Shown in pieces: positions 11,287 through 21,335 of a DNA stretch of 64,000 nt (within the stretch, counting starts at the first letter, position 1; each line of letters begins with the position of its first letter). Below the pieces are notes generated by a model. That model was not told where the DNA came from. It ran no database searches and saw only the letters and a program-made list of their open reading frames with translations. The translations under genes were made by a program, and so were the position numbers. This DNA is from Sweltsa coloradensis (Eukaryota > Arthropoda > Insecta > Plecoptera > Chloroperlidae): contig JAMZAV010000798.1 of the NCBI GenBank assembly GCA_024449915.1, positions 310,001-374,000 of the forward strand, in the 5' to 3' direction.

Positions 11287-11380
11287 TATTATCGTCGTTA
11301 GTTATTGGACCGGCAGTTGTTGTAGTTGTAGTAATTGTGGTTGTGTAGGATAATGTGTGATGTTGAAGAGAATCAGTATT
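11287..11380 (+). repeat. Degenerate GTTGTA satellite, right block
   Basis: Continuation of the 10480-10838 satellite (GTTGTTGTAGTTGTAGTAAT and similar) up to the left end of the long-TIR transposon. Confidence 0.55.
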
Positions 11381-12035
11381 TAGTAGGGGAGCAACCTGCA
11401 TCTCGTAGGCTATTTGTGAAAGAGTATAGCGGTAAACGGCATTATTTTCAGTTAGGCCATACGAGTATTTTCCCCCTTCCTGGCACTTCGAGAAATGCTG
11501 CAGAGGGCGTCGGCGGCGTCGCGACGCCAACAGCCTTTATTGGCTTCTAAGTCAATAACTATTTACCTGACAGAAAAATATGTAGGAAGTAGATTGTAGA
11601 TAATGAACGGATAAACGCTTGTGTGCAGTTTCGTTGCTCTAGAGCACGAACGAGGTGGCGCCAGGAGCGTCGCGACGCCTCTTTCACTATTTTGCCTTTA
11701 ACTCCTGATCGTCTCATTTGACAGAAAAATTATGAGAAGATTTTTTGTAGAAAATATCAATTGGAGTGTTACTACATAAAATTTAGGTTGTTTGTGTCAG
11801 TAATTAACGAAATTATGTGTAATTAATGAAAATATGTATATATGGACAATTACATTCACAGTAAGTTGCCTTTATTTTTAAATTTCGACGTTTAAATTAT
11901 GAGTGCGAGTATGAAAATAATAAATATAGCAAATATAATTGTATTATAAAATTATATCTTGGCAAATTATTAATAAGGTACCTATAATTACAACAAAATA
12001 AATTATAATTCTAAATCTAATTATTAGTTTTTTTT
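11381..12035 (+). repeat. Left terminal inverted repeat of the long-TIR element
   Basis: Matches the reverse complement of 14755-15415. Landmarks are CCCCCTTCCTGGCACTTCG, CTGCAGAGGGCGTCGG, CAGAAAAATATGTAGGAAGT and AATTATGTGTAATTAATGAA. A 14-bp perfect palindrome GGCGTCGCGACGCC lies at 11515-11528, and its 12-bp core recurs at 11667-11678. The GC-rich outer half contrasts with the AT-rich inner half. Confidence 0.85.
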
Positions 12036-12059
12036 ACGTTTTTTAAACGTTTTTAACGT

Positions 12060-14610
12060 AGAAGCGGATGTGATCTCACAAGAAGTGAACATTGCAAACG
12101 TTGTGACCCATGAAAATGTAGAAACATGTTCAGCCACATTACCTAGCAAATAGCATTAATACGATCCCACCATTGGTCTGCTTATAATTCGATGATGAGT
12201 AATACAACACCTCTTATCCGATTCGGTGCTGCCCCTCTAATCGCTACACCAGCACACGAGTGGTCAACTCTCCTAACAACGCTGAAACAAGCTCGAGGAA
12301 AACATTGTTGGTTCCGGTAAAACGGTGATTTCACTTGATATGGGATTGTACGTTCCATGCAAACATTTTCAAATGCACAGGAAGGATTTGAATAACATTA
12401 TTCTTCGTCCAGGAGAACTGGTGATGGCTATGCTGAGGACGAAGTCAATTGGATCGTATATGGAAAATAGTGGTACTGATAACGCGTGGATTGAAGCAGG
12501 TTTATATGGAACTGCAACTGCTCGTCAAATACTGGACGGTAAACTGAAGCTCACTTGAACACCATTCAGGCACTTCACACATTGTTTATTGATTCTTTTC
12601 TAAAATCAAATTCAGAAGTGAAGGCGAGAGCTTTTGTATGGCCCAGGTGATTCAGAAGGCATGCAAAGACAAACAGTGATGTTTTGAGAGAGCTCGATTC
12701 AATAAAATTCAGAGATCTGTTAAATAAGCTTGAAACTTTAGGTTGTTGTCGACCTTTGTTTAATAAAGCTGTTATTCAATACATGAAAATGGCAGTTGAG
12801 CTATTATTGTTTATACGAGCTGTTCGTACAGGTGATTGGCCGTTACACTTGTCTTCATTAGAAATGCTAGTCAAGTATTTTTGCTCAAGATAAAGGAATT
12901 ATGCTCGTGTGATCCCACAATATCTCGCAGAGATGAGGGAGATAGAGTTGAATGTGCCAGATACCTGTAAAGAGTTCATCGAAGGAAACTGCGTTGGAAA
13001 CAAAAATGAAATCGTACCATTTAGCTAACTTGGAGTCGTTGGTGTCACAAATAATCTCTGATAAAAACATTAATCTGAAGATGTGGAAAAAGACAACCAA
13101 AAAGATTAAATCAAGACTAAAACTGAAATCATCGAGCTTCTAATCGATCTATCGAGATTCTAACAATGACGAGAAAGCTTGTAGTAGCTAGGTCCTGAGA
13201 CCTGAATTAGATTTGAAAGAAGCCATTGGTGTGAAATAATTCTCTGTTGTTCCCCAATCACTATTTGCTAGCTTACACCACTGCTCTATGAAAAGTCCTT
13301 GACGGCTATTTTGGAGGAATTAACAGAAAATAAAAGTGGGCAACATTACATAAACGTAAACGCCGACTGCTGTGAAGCAATGTTGACAATCGCGATAAAT
13401 AGACGAATGGCAGAACAGAAGTTCAACTCTAACTAAACATCCCAACATAACCACTTGCGTTCAACTTGCTGATCTTTTTATAAGTAGGCTGAAACGTAAT
13501 ACAGCAAATTCGAAGAGGTTCACATAGTGTTTGATAGGTATGACAAACCAGTTACTTTAAAATAAGCGACACAAGACAATCACCGAGGGGGAAAAGTTGC
13601 AGTAGCTTACAAAATAACTGATAATACACCAATTGGACACTTATGTTAAACCCAACTTCTTGCTCCTACCAAAACCAAAAATAAACATGAACTGACATTA
13701 TACCTGTCAGATAAGATTGAAAAAACCACACAAAGCTAACAACGTCAAACGGTTGTAGCTTGGAGCAACAAAATTGCAAGTACTAAGATGTCTCTGTCAT
13801 ACCTAAGTAGCCAGCAAGAAGAAGCTGACACGAAAATGTTGCTCCATGCAGTAGATGCAACTAAACGAGGGGCATCAAGTGTCAATATATTCTCGCCATA
13901 TATTGGTTCTTATTCTTGCACTTCGTCGGTACTCACAACTATGCAAGAACACGCAGTTTATGACAGGAATGGGAGACAAGGCAAGAAGTATTGAACTTGG
14001 CTTGTTGCATCCGGGGCACTTGGGGCTGAAAGAGCGTCCTTACCAGGAGTTCACGCTTTTATCGGAAGCGACAACACTAGTGGATTTAATGGAAAAGGAA
14101 AACTGACATGTTGGAACCAGATTCAGGTTCGACTGCTGATTTAAAAGATTCTGTTGTGGCTGATCTTGAAAAGTATGTTTGTCAGTTGTATTCGCCTTTT
14201 ACAAAACTCGGTGGTATATGTTTAAGAGAAAAGGCTGTGAAACAAGAATACTTCCACAAACAAAGGCAGCTCTTCAACAAGGAATTCTACGTGCTCATCA
14301 CCAATGCTGGATATGGAACAACGACCACATTCATAACCCTGATGATTTGCTGCCACATATAGGTGTTGAAGCCGAGTTTGAAGCAGTTAAAACACTCCTT
14401 CCACCTGCACCAACTGCAGTAGTGCAATTAATAAAATGTAATTGCTCGAAATCAAAGTGTGCCACAAGATGCAGTTGCAGGGCACACAAATTAACGTGTA
14501 CTGAACTTTGTGGTTGCACAACTGAAGATGACAAGGATGGCGAGTGTCAAAACACTACAACTCTGAATACAGACACAGAAGACGATGGGGATGACGATGA
14601 TGACTTTTGA
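12060..14610 (+). pseudogene. Relic of an XPG/PIN-like nuclease family gene inside the long-TIR element
   Basis: One gene can be followed through several frames. Fragments in order: FGAAPLIATPAHEWSTLL (from 12216), VISLDMGLYVPCKHFQM and RPGELVMAMLRT (12325-12558), LFIRAVRTGDWPLHLSSL (12684-12890), YARVIPQYLAEMREIELNVP (12900-13018), FSVVPQSLFAS (near 13240), VFDRYDKP (near 13530), KHELTLYLSDKI (near 13685), SSQQEEADTKMLLHA (13800), LALRRYSQLC (13910), LPGVHAFIGSDNTSGFNGKG (14040), LEKYVCQLYSP (14166), LPPAPTAVVQLIKCNC (14398). A cysteine-rich tail follows (14430-14525, CNCSKSKCATRCSCRAHKLT...CGC), then an acidic end DDGDDDDDF. The acidic motifs EEAD and GSD resemble the XPG-I region of FEN1-type nucleases. 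The middle pair, which I expect as an SPDTDVL-type motif, reads SRHILVL here and is lost. There are at least four frameshifts and several stops, so it is inactive. From memory, this order occurs in uncharacterised proteins of aquatic invertebrates. The nuclease assignment is inference. Confidence 0.75.
14398..14610 (+). pseudogene. Cysteine-rich C-terminal module of the transposon gene relic
   Basis: This is the best preserved part of the relic and lies in a 143-codon open frame (14179-14610). A KLPPAP-like linker leads into about ten cysteines spaced CxCxxxxCxxxCxC......CxxxCxC, then an aspartate-rich end and a TGA stop at 14608-14610. Such spacing suggests zinc binding, and it recalls CxC/CRC-type DNA-binding tails. 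This is inference, since no structure can be read from sequence alone. The open frame start at 14179 is an artefact of an upstream frameshift, because the homologous upstream residues LEKYVCQLY lie in another frame. Confidence 0.6.
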
Positions 14611-14754
14611 ATAGTAAGTGGTGGATTTTTAACAATACTTTCGGTAACGGTAGTACACATTTAAACGTATTTTGTAAAGTGTCTGTGGTTTTTGCAGGTT
14701 GTTATTGCAAGACGTATAATTCAACAAGGAAGACTCGGAGAAAACAATTAATTG

Positions 14755-15415
14755 TCTTAAAAAAACAATGATTAGAATTATACTTTATTTTTAGTTATAG
14801 TAATATATATATTAATAATATGCCTACATATTTAAAAATAATATAATTATATTTGCCTTATTTACCATCTTCATAGTCGCAGTCATAATTAAAACGTAGA
14901 AATTTAAAAATAGAGGCAACTTACTGTGAATGTGATTGGTCATATATACATATTTTTCATTAATTACACATAATTTCGTTAATTACTGACAAAAACAACC
15001 TAAATTTTATTTAGTTACACTCCAATTGATATTTTCTACAAAAAATCTTCTCATAATTTTTCTGTTAAATGAGACGTTCAGGAGTTATAGGCAAAATAGT
15101 GAAAGAGGCGTCGCGACGCTCCTGGCGCCACCTCATTTGTGCTCTAGAGCAACGAAACTGCACACAAGTGTTCACCCGTTCATTCTCTACAATCTACTTC
15201 CTACATATTTTTCTGTCAGGTAAATAGTTAATGACTTAGAAGCCAATAAAGGCTGTTGGCGTCGCGACGCCGCCGACGCCCTCTGCAGCATTTCTCGAAG
15301 TGCCAGGAAGGGGGAAAATACTCGTATGGCCTAACTGAAAATAATGCCGTTTACCGCTATACTCTTTCACTAATAGCCTATGAGATCGAAAATCATACAG
15401 GTTGCTCCTCTACTA
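14755..15415 (-). repeat. Right terminal inverted repeat of the long-TIR element
   Basis: Reverse complement of the left TIR with scattered substitutions. It has one extra block of about 9 bp near the outer end (GATTTTCGATC around 15383-15393). The GCGTCGCGACGC palindromes are at 15108-15119 and 15258-15271, mirroring those on the left. Confidence 0.85.
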
Positions 15416-16077
15416 ATTGCTGTAGATTATAAATTGTGAATAGTAGAATAGTTTTCTTCGCTCGCTCGTTTAATCCTCATAATTAAATACTCGACAGTGT
15501 TAACTAGTTTCACACGTGCGAAGACACAACTGTTTACGTCATTTTGTGTAAATAGCTCTCAAAATATTGGTTATTAATTCGAAAATAATGCTAATGTTTG
15601 GTAGCTACCTCTGCTAAGCCAACCTTGGATTATAAACGTTTAAAAATTCAATAAATTATCAAAGAAAAACTTGTTTTATTTAAGAGATTGCTGGATGGCC
15701 CAGCCTGTAGTCATGGTCTTACGTCACCCCTCAAAGTTAGGAGTTATGTCAAGTGTGAGGGGGGGGGGGGTTGAAGTCGTCACACTCATTATGTGTAATA
15801 TTAAAGAAAGTTTTTGTTTCTTATAACTTTAAGTGGAGATTCTGTAGTTTAATTTGGTGTTCGACAATGTTTGTATCTACTGGTTTACCTTGTACGTATT
15901 ATTCTGCGAGTACAAGGGCTTCAACTTCAGGGATACTTTTCGTATTTAAAACCTCCTTAGAATACGAGGTAATATAAACTTCTGATTGGTAAACAGAAGT
16001 AACTTTTTTTGCTGAAAAAAAGGCACAACAATACATTAAAATTAAAAAGGTGAAACAATTTTAGAGTAGGTCTGGTT
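15416..16077. other. No gene recognised
   Basis: AT-rich flank between the long-TIR element and the next foldback. A G run lies at about 15760-15770. The 68-codon frame at 15771-15977 shows no motif. Confidence 0.4.
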
Positions 16078-16450
16078 TAAGATAATGATGTTTTTTGGAC
16101 TATACACTACTCAAAAAAAACAAAAATTACGATATTTCAAAGGTTAATCAACCCCCTTCATCAGGTTTTTAATGACAGTTGAAACAAGTCAACAGAATAA
16201 GCTTTAAAACAAATAAACAATGCCAACTAAACAAATCAAATTACACCAATCCACCAAAGAATCATAATAATAAATGTGGTTGTAGTTTTTTGTTTTGTTT
16301 AGTTGGCATTGTTTATTTGTTTTAAAGCCCATTCTGTTGTCTTGTTTCAACTGTCATTAAAAACCTGATGAAGGAGGTTGATTAACCTTTGAAATATCGT
16401 AATCTTTGTTTTATTTGAGTAGTGTATAGTCCAAAAAACATCATGATCTT
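16078..16450. mobile_element. Foldback element with hammerhead-like arms
   Basis: The left arm TAAGATAATGATGTTTTTTG then GACTATACACTACTCAAA pairs with the right arm TTTGAGTAGTGTATAGTCC then AAAAAACATCATGATCTTA. Pairing continues inward through CAACTGTCATTAAAAACCTG and AAACAAATAAACAATGCCAA to a spacer of about 65 nt (16237-16300). Read outward, each arm contains CTGATGA, a short self-complementary GGTTGATTAACC, then GAAATATC. That is the strand order of a hammerhead ribozyme core. There is no coding capacity. The geometry, two 3' tails facing outward, matches the Penelope palindrome at 54378-57497. Confidence 0.75.
16351..16402 (+). ncRNA. Hammerhead-ribozyme-like motif (right arm)
   Basis: CTGATGA (about 16361-16367) is followed by AGGAGGTTGATTAACCTTT and then GAAA. 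Stem II would be GGTT/AACC with a GATT loop, extended by wobble pairs and one bulge. The mirrored copy in the left arm (about 16135-16168 on the minus strand) has GGGGGTT instead of GGAGGTT. Hammerheads are known in the terminal repeats of Penelope-like elements. Stems I and III are not convincingly defined here, so self-cleavage is unproven. Confidence 0.35.
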
Positions 16451-17051
16451 AATACATTAAAAACTCCACACTTCGTGAATTTTCGGTTTACTGCAATTTT
16501 TCGTGTCATCGCTTTGCTTTACAAATCAATTTTTGTAATTTGTCTATGATTTCGTAAATTTCCAATTACATATAATGGCTATCAGCCTATCTTTTGGATA
16601 ACGATGGTTTTATTTTCGTCCTACCGTGACTTTCTTAATCTCCTTTTCATAATAATTAGTTAAGGTTTCAACAGAATTGACAAGAAAACGTTAAAAACCC
16701 TCATGTTTTTTCCCAATAAATAAGGAAAACGTTTTTTTTTTTAGATTGAAAAACTTTAAAAGAAACAACTGCACGTTTGTTATTTCATTCAATTTTAACA
16801 CTATCAGTTTTAATTTTTAATGAGTATAATTTTTCGGATTCAACACCATAAAATACATGCCTCAACATGTTATGGATTTGCAATACATACAAATCTCATT
16901 ATTTTAGTTGGCTGACACCAATAATGATTACCATTTATTATAATCATATAAATTTCGAGTGAAATGGTTTTCTCGTTCGATCTCGTAGAAACGTGATTGT
17001 GTAATAAACAATAAATCAAGTGTAAGATGGAAATCTAATAAGTTTATTAAA
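16451..17051. other. AT-rich stretch, no feature recognised
   Basis: Poly-T/A rich sequence with no coding or repeat assignment. Confidence 0.4.
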
Positions 17052-17842
17052 TAGGATAGGAAAACGCTTAAGTCCCGGCCGCGTTGTTGGATGAGCGTAA
17101 TGGGTGCATTGAGCGCATTGAGTTTACGCGGATTTTCTGTTGTTCTGTGAAAAATCATTACTTATTCGAAAAATTTTTTTTTTTTTAAATTAATTAAATT
17201 AAATTAAAAATTAACTTAATTTTTTTAAAATCATAATATTTACGTAATTTAAAAAAGAAAAAAAATCGTAAATTGCAATTTTCATAAGAAATAATTATTC
17301 AATTGCGCTCAAATTTTACACGAGTATATTAATTCATGAAATTAAGGTTCTATAAAAAAATCATTACAATAGGATAAAGCATGTAGGTGTTATATGTCAA
17401 AGAATGTTTTAAAAAGAAAAAAAACCCGTAAAATTTCGATTTTCATGAGAAATATGTTTCGATTAAGCTCAATTTCACACGAATATCTTAATTCATAAAA
17501 TTAAGGTTCTAATAAAAAATCATTACAATCGGATAAAGCATGTAAGTGTTATAAGTCGAAGAATTTTTTTAAAAATCGAAAAAATCGTAAAATTGCGTTT
17601 TTTATAAGAAAAATTTTCCCGATTGCGCTCAAAACGTGGCAGTTCTAAGTTCAGAGATTTCGAAGGCCTCCATAAAATTTCATCGCAATCGGAGTATCGG
17701 TTTAGCCGGAATCGTGTTAACAAACACACAAAATACAAAAAAAAAAAAAAAGAAAAAAAAACATTCCGGATTTTTTTTCTCCAGTGTAGTGAAATGGAAT
17801 CTTCGCTTCGCTCGCTACGCTCGCTACGCTCATCCAATAATA
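17052..17842 (+). repeat. Interspersed repeat family R1, copy 3
   Basis: Starts ATAGGAAAACGCTTAAGTCC then CGGCCGCGTTGTTGGATGAG, and ends CGCTACGCTCATCCAATAA. The internal unit of about 135 bp (CATTACAAT.GGATAAAGCAT, TCGTAAAATT) is present about three times (near 17155, 17360 and 17520), one more than in copy 2. The open frames of 76-130 codons on both strands arise from the repeat and are not genes. Confidence 0.75.
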
Positions 17843-19029
17843 AATATAAATTATATTTGCGTTTAAAAAATTGGCTTAAATTAATCATACACACATGTGG
17901 TCGGCAAGTACACACCCATGAAATGGGAAATCGCAGATTTAAATTACATTAAGTGGCAATGCATGTTTCTTCGAATGCGTATTCTTTAAGGCGTTCTGTC
18001 ATCGATCAATCTTAAGAGGGTCAATTAACATTCATTGCAGGCTGTATTATCTGTGTATTGAATCTGTCTATGGCTATGTTTAATGTATATGGCATATAGC
18101 TGGTCTGGTGGCGTCTGGGGAATGTTTCGGCCCGCGCCTGAATTGATTATTATCAGTAGAGATAGATTTATGTTGCAGAGTAAAAAACATTTTCTGAATC
18201 AATATTTAGTTTTAAATCTTTAAATAAATGTTGCATATTATACAAAATTGTTTTTTTTGGAAAATATGTTGTGCGATAATGTGAATTATCGCGGTGAAGA
18301 AATTTCGAATAAAATCGTAAACCGAAATTGATCAACGACGTGTATGAGGTTCGTGCATGCAAAATAAATATGTTATCAAAATATAATATTTCCAAACAAA
18401 TTCTTGTCATTTTGCAAATAATAGATAAAACTAAATAAATAATAGCAAGTGACGTTTCCTGTGATGTGTTGGGGAATTAGATTCAATGTAAATACGTATT
18501 TATAAAATCAATAAGGAGATATTCATAGAGATGACTGCGATTACTGATGAAGTGTTTACTGCGTATAATTGTAATAAACTAGAGTTAATAATAAGTATAG
18601 TATAAGCGAAGCTTCGTCATAGCTAATTGTAGTTGTTTACTGTTGTAAGAAGTTGCCTGTGCTGAGTATCCAATGCACCACACCACCTACACATTAAAAC
18701 TTAAAAGTTTGATTTTATTAATAAACATTTAAGTATAAAGCTTGAAATACGTTGGGATATTCACATCGCGACGTAGTCGCAATACTTATACTTCTTTCCT
18801 GATAGATAACAGTATAATCTACAGAAAACAAGTGTATGTTCCTTTTTAAAAAGCACGTTTTGCTATCGAAAAATTACCCTTGAAAACATAGTTTCAGGCA
18901 AATATTTCCGATCAATATATTTTGTAGTTTGTATGATCATGTAGAATTTGTATCAATATTTACTGTTTTTTTTTTTTTTTTTTAAGATAAGTCTAAAATA
19001 TATACCAACACTCAGTTCCATTAAGCAGC
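17843..19029. other. No gene recognised
   Basis: AT-rich sequence. Candidate frames, such as the 80-codon minus frame at 18168-18410, lack recognisable motifs. A T run lies at 18967-18983. Confidence 0.35.
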
Positions 19030-19105
19030 ATCGACCTCCAACAAGAATGATACAAAACGTTTTTGGAGATTCTGAGGGTCAGGATGGTGGAGCTATCCCT
19101 ACTCA
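19030..19105 (-). repeat. Possible degraded family C fragment
   Basis: CCTCCAACAAGAATGATACA and the later GATGGTGGAGC recall the CTCCAACAAGAATGATACA part of the copy at 6185-6335. Only a short stretch matches. Confidence 0.35.
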
Positions 19106-19165
19106 ACAGGGAGATAAAAATATATTATACGATTCAAAATATACTTTCGGCAGTCATAAGCATTT

Positions 19166-19259
19166 GAGGTCAAAATGGTATTTTGTTTCATTTTCACGAC
19201 ATAAATTATTTTGAGGTCAAAATGGTATTTTGTTTCATTTTCACGACATAAATTATTTT
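19166..19259 (+). repeat. Tandem duplication, 2 x 47 bp
   Basis: GAGGTCAAAATGGTATTTTG through ATAAATTATTTT occurs at 19166-19212 and again, apparently without change, at 19213-19259. Identical units indicate a recent local duplication or an assembly error. Confidence 0.9.
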
Positions 19260-20635
19260 ACTATTTGGGGTAATCCCTCCCGTACCCGTACTTCGCTTAC
19301 TGCCCGTACTTCTTACTACTTTTTTTTACTCCTTTTTTTTGATAAAATTGTTTTCTCGACATTTTACTTTTATGCTAGAACGGACTTGCGCATGAAAAAT
19401 GTTTTCACATAATTTCTTCACGATAAAGTGTGATTATTTCAATAGGGATCTGAACTGTACGCAGTAAACAATTTTAAACAGACCCATCCCTGAAATATTG
19501 GTTCAAGGAGGGCAAACATTAAAATGAAACTCAAAATGTAAATAATGTAATGCAAGCACGTCCCGACTCATCGTATCCTGGGCGCCCTGGCTTAGTGATA
19601 ATATTGCAACCACGTTCCTGTGACTGATGAGGAGCACCCTATGCATCTTAAATAGGCGCATTTATATATGACACTAATGACAGCTTCGGTTTTTTGTTTC
19701 TTGGAATTTTGCGAATTTAGGATTCATGTAGCACGACAACTACTGCGTTACAACGATAACAATGACGACAACGATTATTATTACATCAACAACATAACAA
19801 CAATCCATAGTTCATCCATATTCAAATTTCCCTCCATTCAATGAATATGCAATTCAGTTGAATATGTATTCGATTGAAAGGTTTCACAATAAAATATGTT
19901 CTACAATAGTTTTGAAGTTACTATAAATGAAATCCTCCTGAATTGACCTTGTATATGTCAAGTTAATTAAATTTTCACGTTTTATGCCCTACCCTTGATT
20001 AACTTCTGTCCATTCACGGGAGTACATCAAAAAGCCTCCCCTTCTTGGCAGAATGTAACAGATTTGACGCCTCAGGGCACGCAATTTTATATCTCCAACC
20101 ATATGAAGAACTTCTATCATATTATGATAAGGAGGACAAACTTTCCAAATTTTTCATTCAATGTTATTTATTTGACCAAAATTAATTCACATCGAACACA
20201 TTTAATTTTTTGTTCAAATAAATCATTTTTTCTTTTGCTATCACCATCATCTCTATTAAATTTCTTTTCTTTTATAAACTTGAAAAAAACAGATATGTAT
20301 AATCATCAAACACACCGTAAACTTATTTAATTAACTTACAATATCACAGGCGGAGCAATATGACCTAACCGGTTGAAGCGCCCTAGTTTCTCACGTCGTT
20401 GTCGTCATCTGACGAGTTACATAATAGCGGTCTTTTTAGTCCATTACTCTCCATGCAGCACATTACAGTAAACAATGCAACGGTTGTGTTGAAAGATGGG
20501 ATTTCCCGCTTCACTTTGGTCTTATCGTGAACGTGCCTTACTAGTTTGCAACTTGCATTCTACTCGGATTAAAGAATTACTACCGAAAGATAAAGGGTAA
20601 GATATTTGTATACAAACGCGTTACGCTTATGCTGA
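19260..20635. other. No gene recognised
   Basis: CCGTACC-type short repeats occur at 19280-19310. The 111-codon plus frame at 19995-20330 has biased, AT-driven composition with no domain. I do not call it. Confidence 0.35.
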
Positions 20636-20700
20636 AGGTCGGTGGTTCGATTCCGACCATCAGGATTACCAGGTTTACCTGAGTGAAAACTGTGATGCCG
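20630..20700 (+). repeat. tRNA-like SINE fragment
   Basis: GGTCGGTGGTTCGATTCCGACC forms a 5-bp stem around a B-box-like TTCGATTCC loop, as in a tRNA T-arm. The expected D-arm and anticodon arm upstream are not recognisable. Confidence 0.45.
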
Positions 20701-20738
20701 AACACTGAAATTAAATCTTAGCTTTGGAACTACACCTC

Positions 20739-21132
20739 AACAATCATCATAATCATCAACAACCATCATTTTTATTATCTTGGTGTTTTTGGTGGAGGTG
20801 CCGAGTACGAAACTTAAATACTCCCAATCTTTTTTATTTATGTCTATCTTATTCAGTAAAAATACTGATTTACAAGGACAACTAAATAAATCTAATTACT
20901 TAAATGCAGACACAACAATTTGAACTACAGTTAAGTAAGAATCATCATAATCATCAACAATCATCATTTTTACTATCTTGGTGGTTTTAGGTGGAGGTGC
21001 CGAGTACGATACGTAAATACTCCCAATTTATGCATTTATTTATTTTACGTTTATCTTATTCATTAAAAAAACTGATTTCAAAGGAGGACAACAAAATAAT
21101 GCAGACACAACAATGAACTACAGTTAAGTAAA
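20739..21132 (+). repeat. Tandem duplication (~200 bp x 2) of family C
   Basis: AATCATCATAATCATCAACA starts both units (about 20740 and 20941). Each then continues with ATCTTGGTG.TTTT.GGTGG, GGTGCCGAGTACGA, TTTATTTAT..CGT.TATCTT and GCAGACACAACAAT. The two copies differ by small indels, so the duplication is not very recent. Confidence 0.8.
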
Positions 21133-21335
21133 TACGTAGTTTAAGACAATAATGATAAATAACATATAACTAAAAATAAACAATAATCCATTAACCCTAA
21201 GGGCCATTAAAGCATTCTCATATCCTTACTGAAAGAAAATATCACAAAGTATTCGGTTTTATTGTGAGACGTAACTCACGCACAGACGGACGGTCAGAAA
21301 AGTAAATTGCTTTTATAGGGCAGTTTCGCTTCGAA
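21133..21335 (+). repeat. SINE-like repeat family C, 3' part
   Basis: AAAGCATTCTCATATCCTTA, CGGTTTTATTGTGAGACGTA, CGCACAGACGGACGGTCAGA and GGGCAGTTTCGCTTC match 6715-6880. Together with 20780-21132 this is the most complete family C copy in the window. Confidence 0.6.

Larger units (their letters stand above)
11381..15415 (+). mobile_element. Long-TIR DNA transposon carrying a decayed nuclease-like gene
   Basis: The left terminus TAGTAGGGGAGCAACCTG and the right terminus CAGGTTGCTCCTCTACTA are inverted copies. The similarity continues inward for about 650 bp on each side (11381 to about 12035 and about 14755 to 15415), apart from small indels. Between the TIRs lies one plus-strand gene relic (about 12060-14610). 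The immediate flanks (AGTATT on the left, ATTGCT on the right) show no clear target-site duplication. No DDE/D transposase motif, reverse transcriptase or helicase is visible. TIRs this long fit a cut-and-paste or foldback element. I cannot assign a superfamily from sequence alone. Confidence 0.85.

Noticed and set aside
16928..17952. Open frames of 76-130 codons on both strands
   Set aside because: They lie in R1 repeat copy 3. The equivalent frames are disrupted or different in the other R1 copies.
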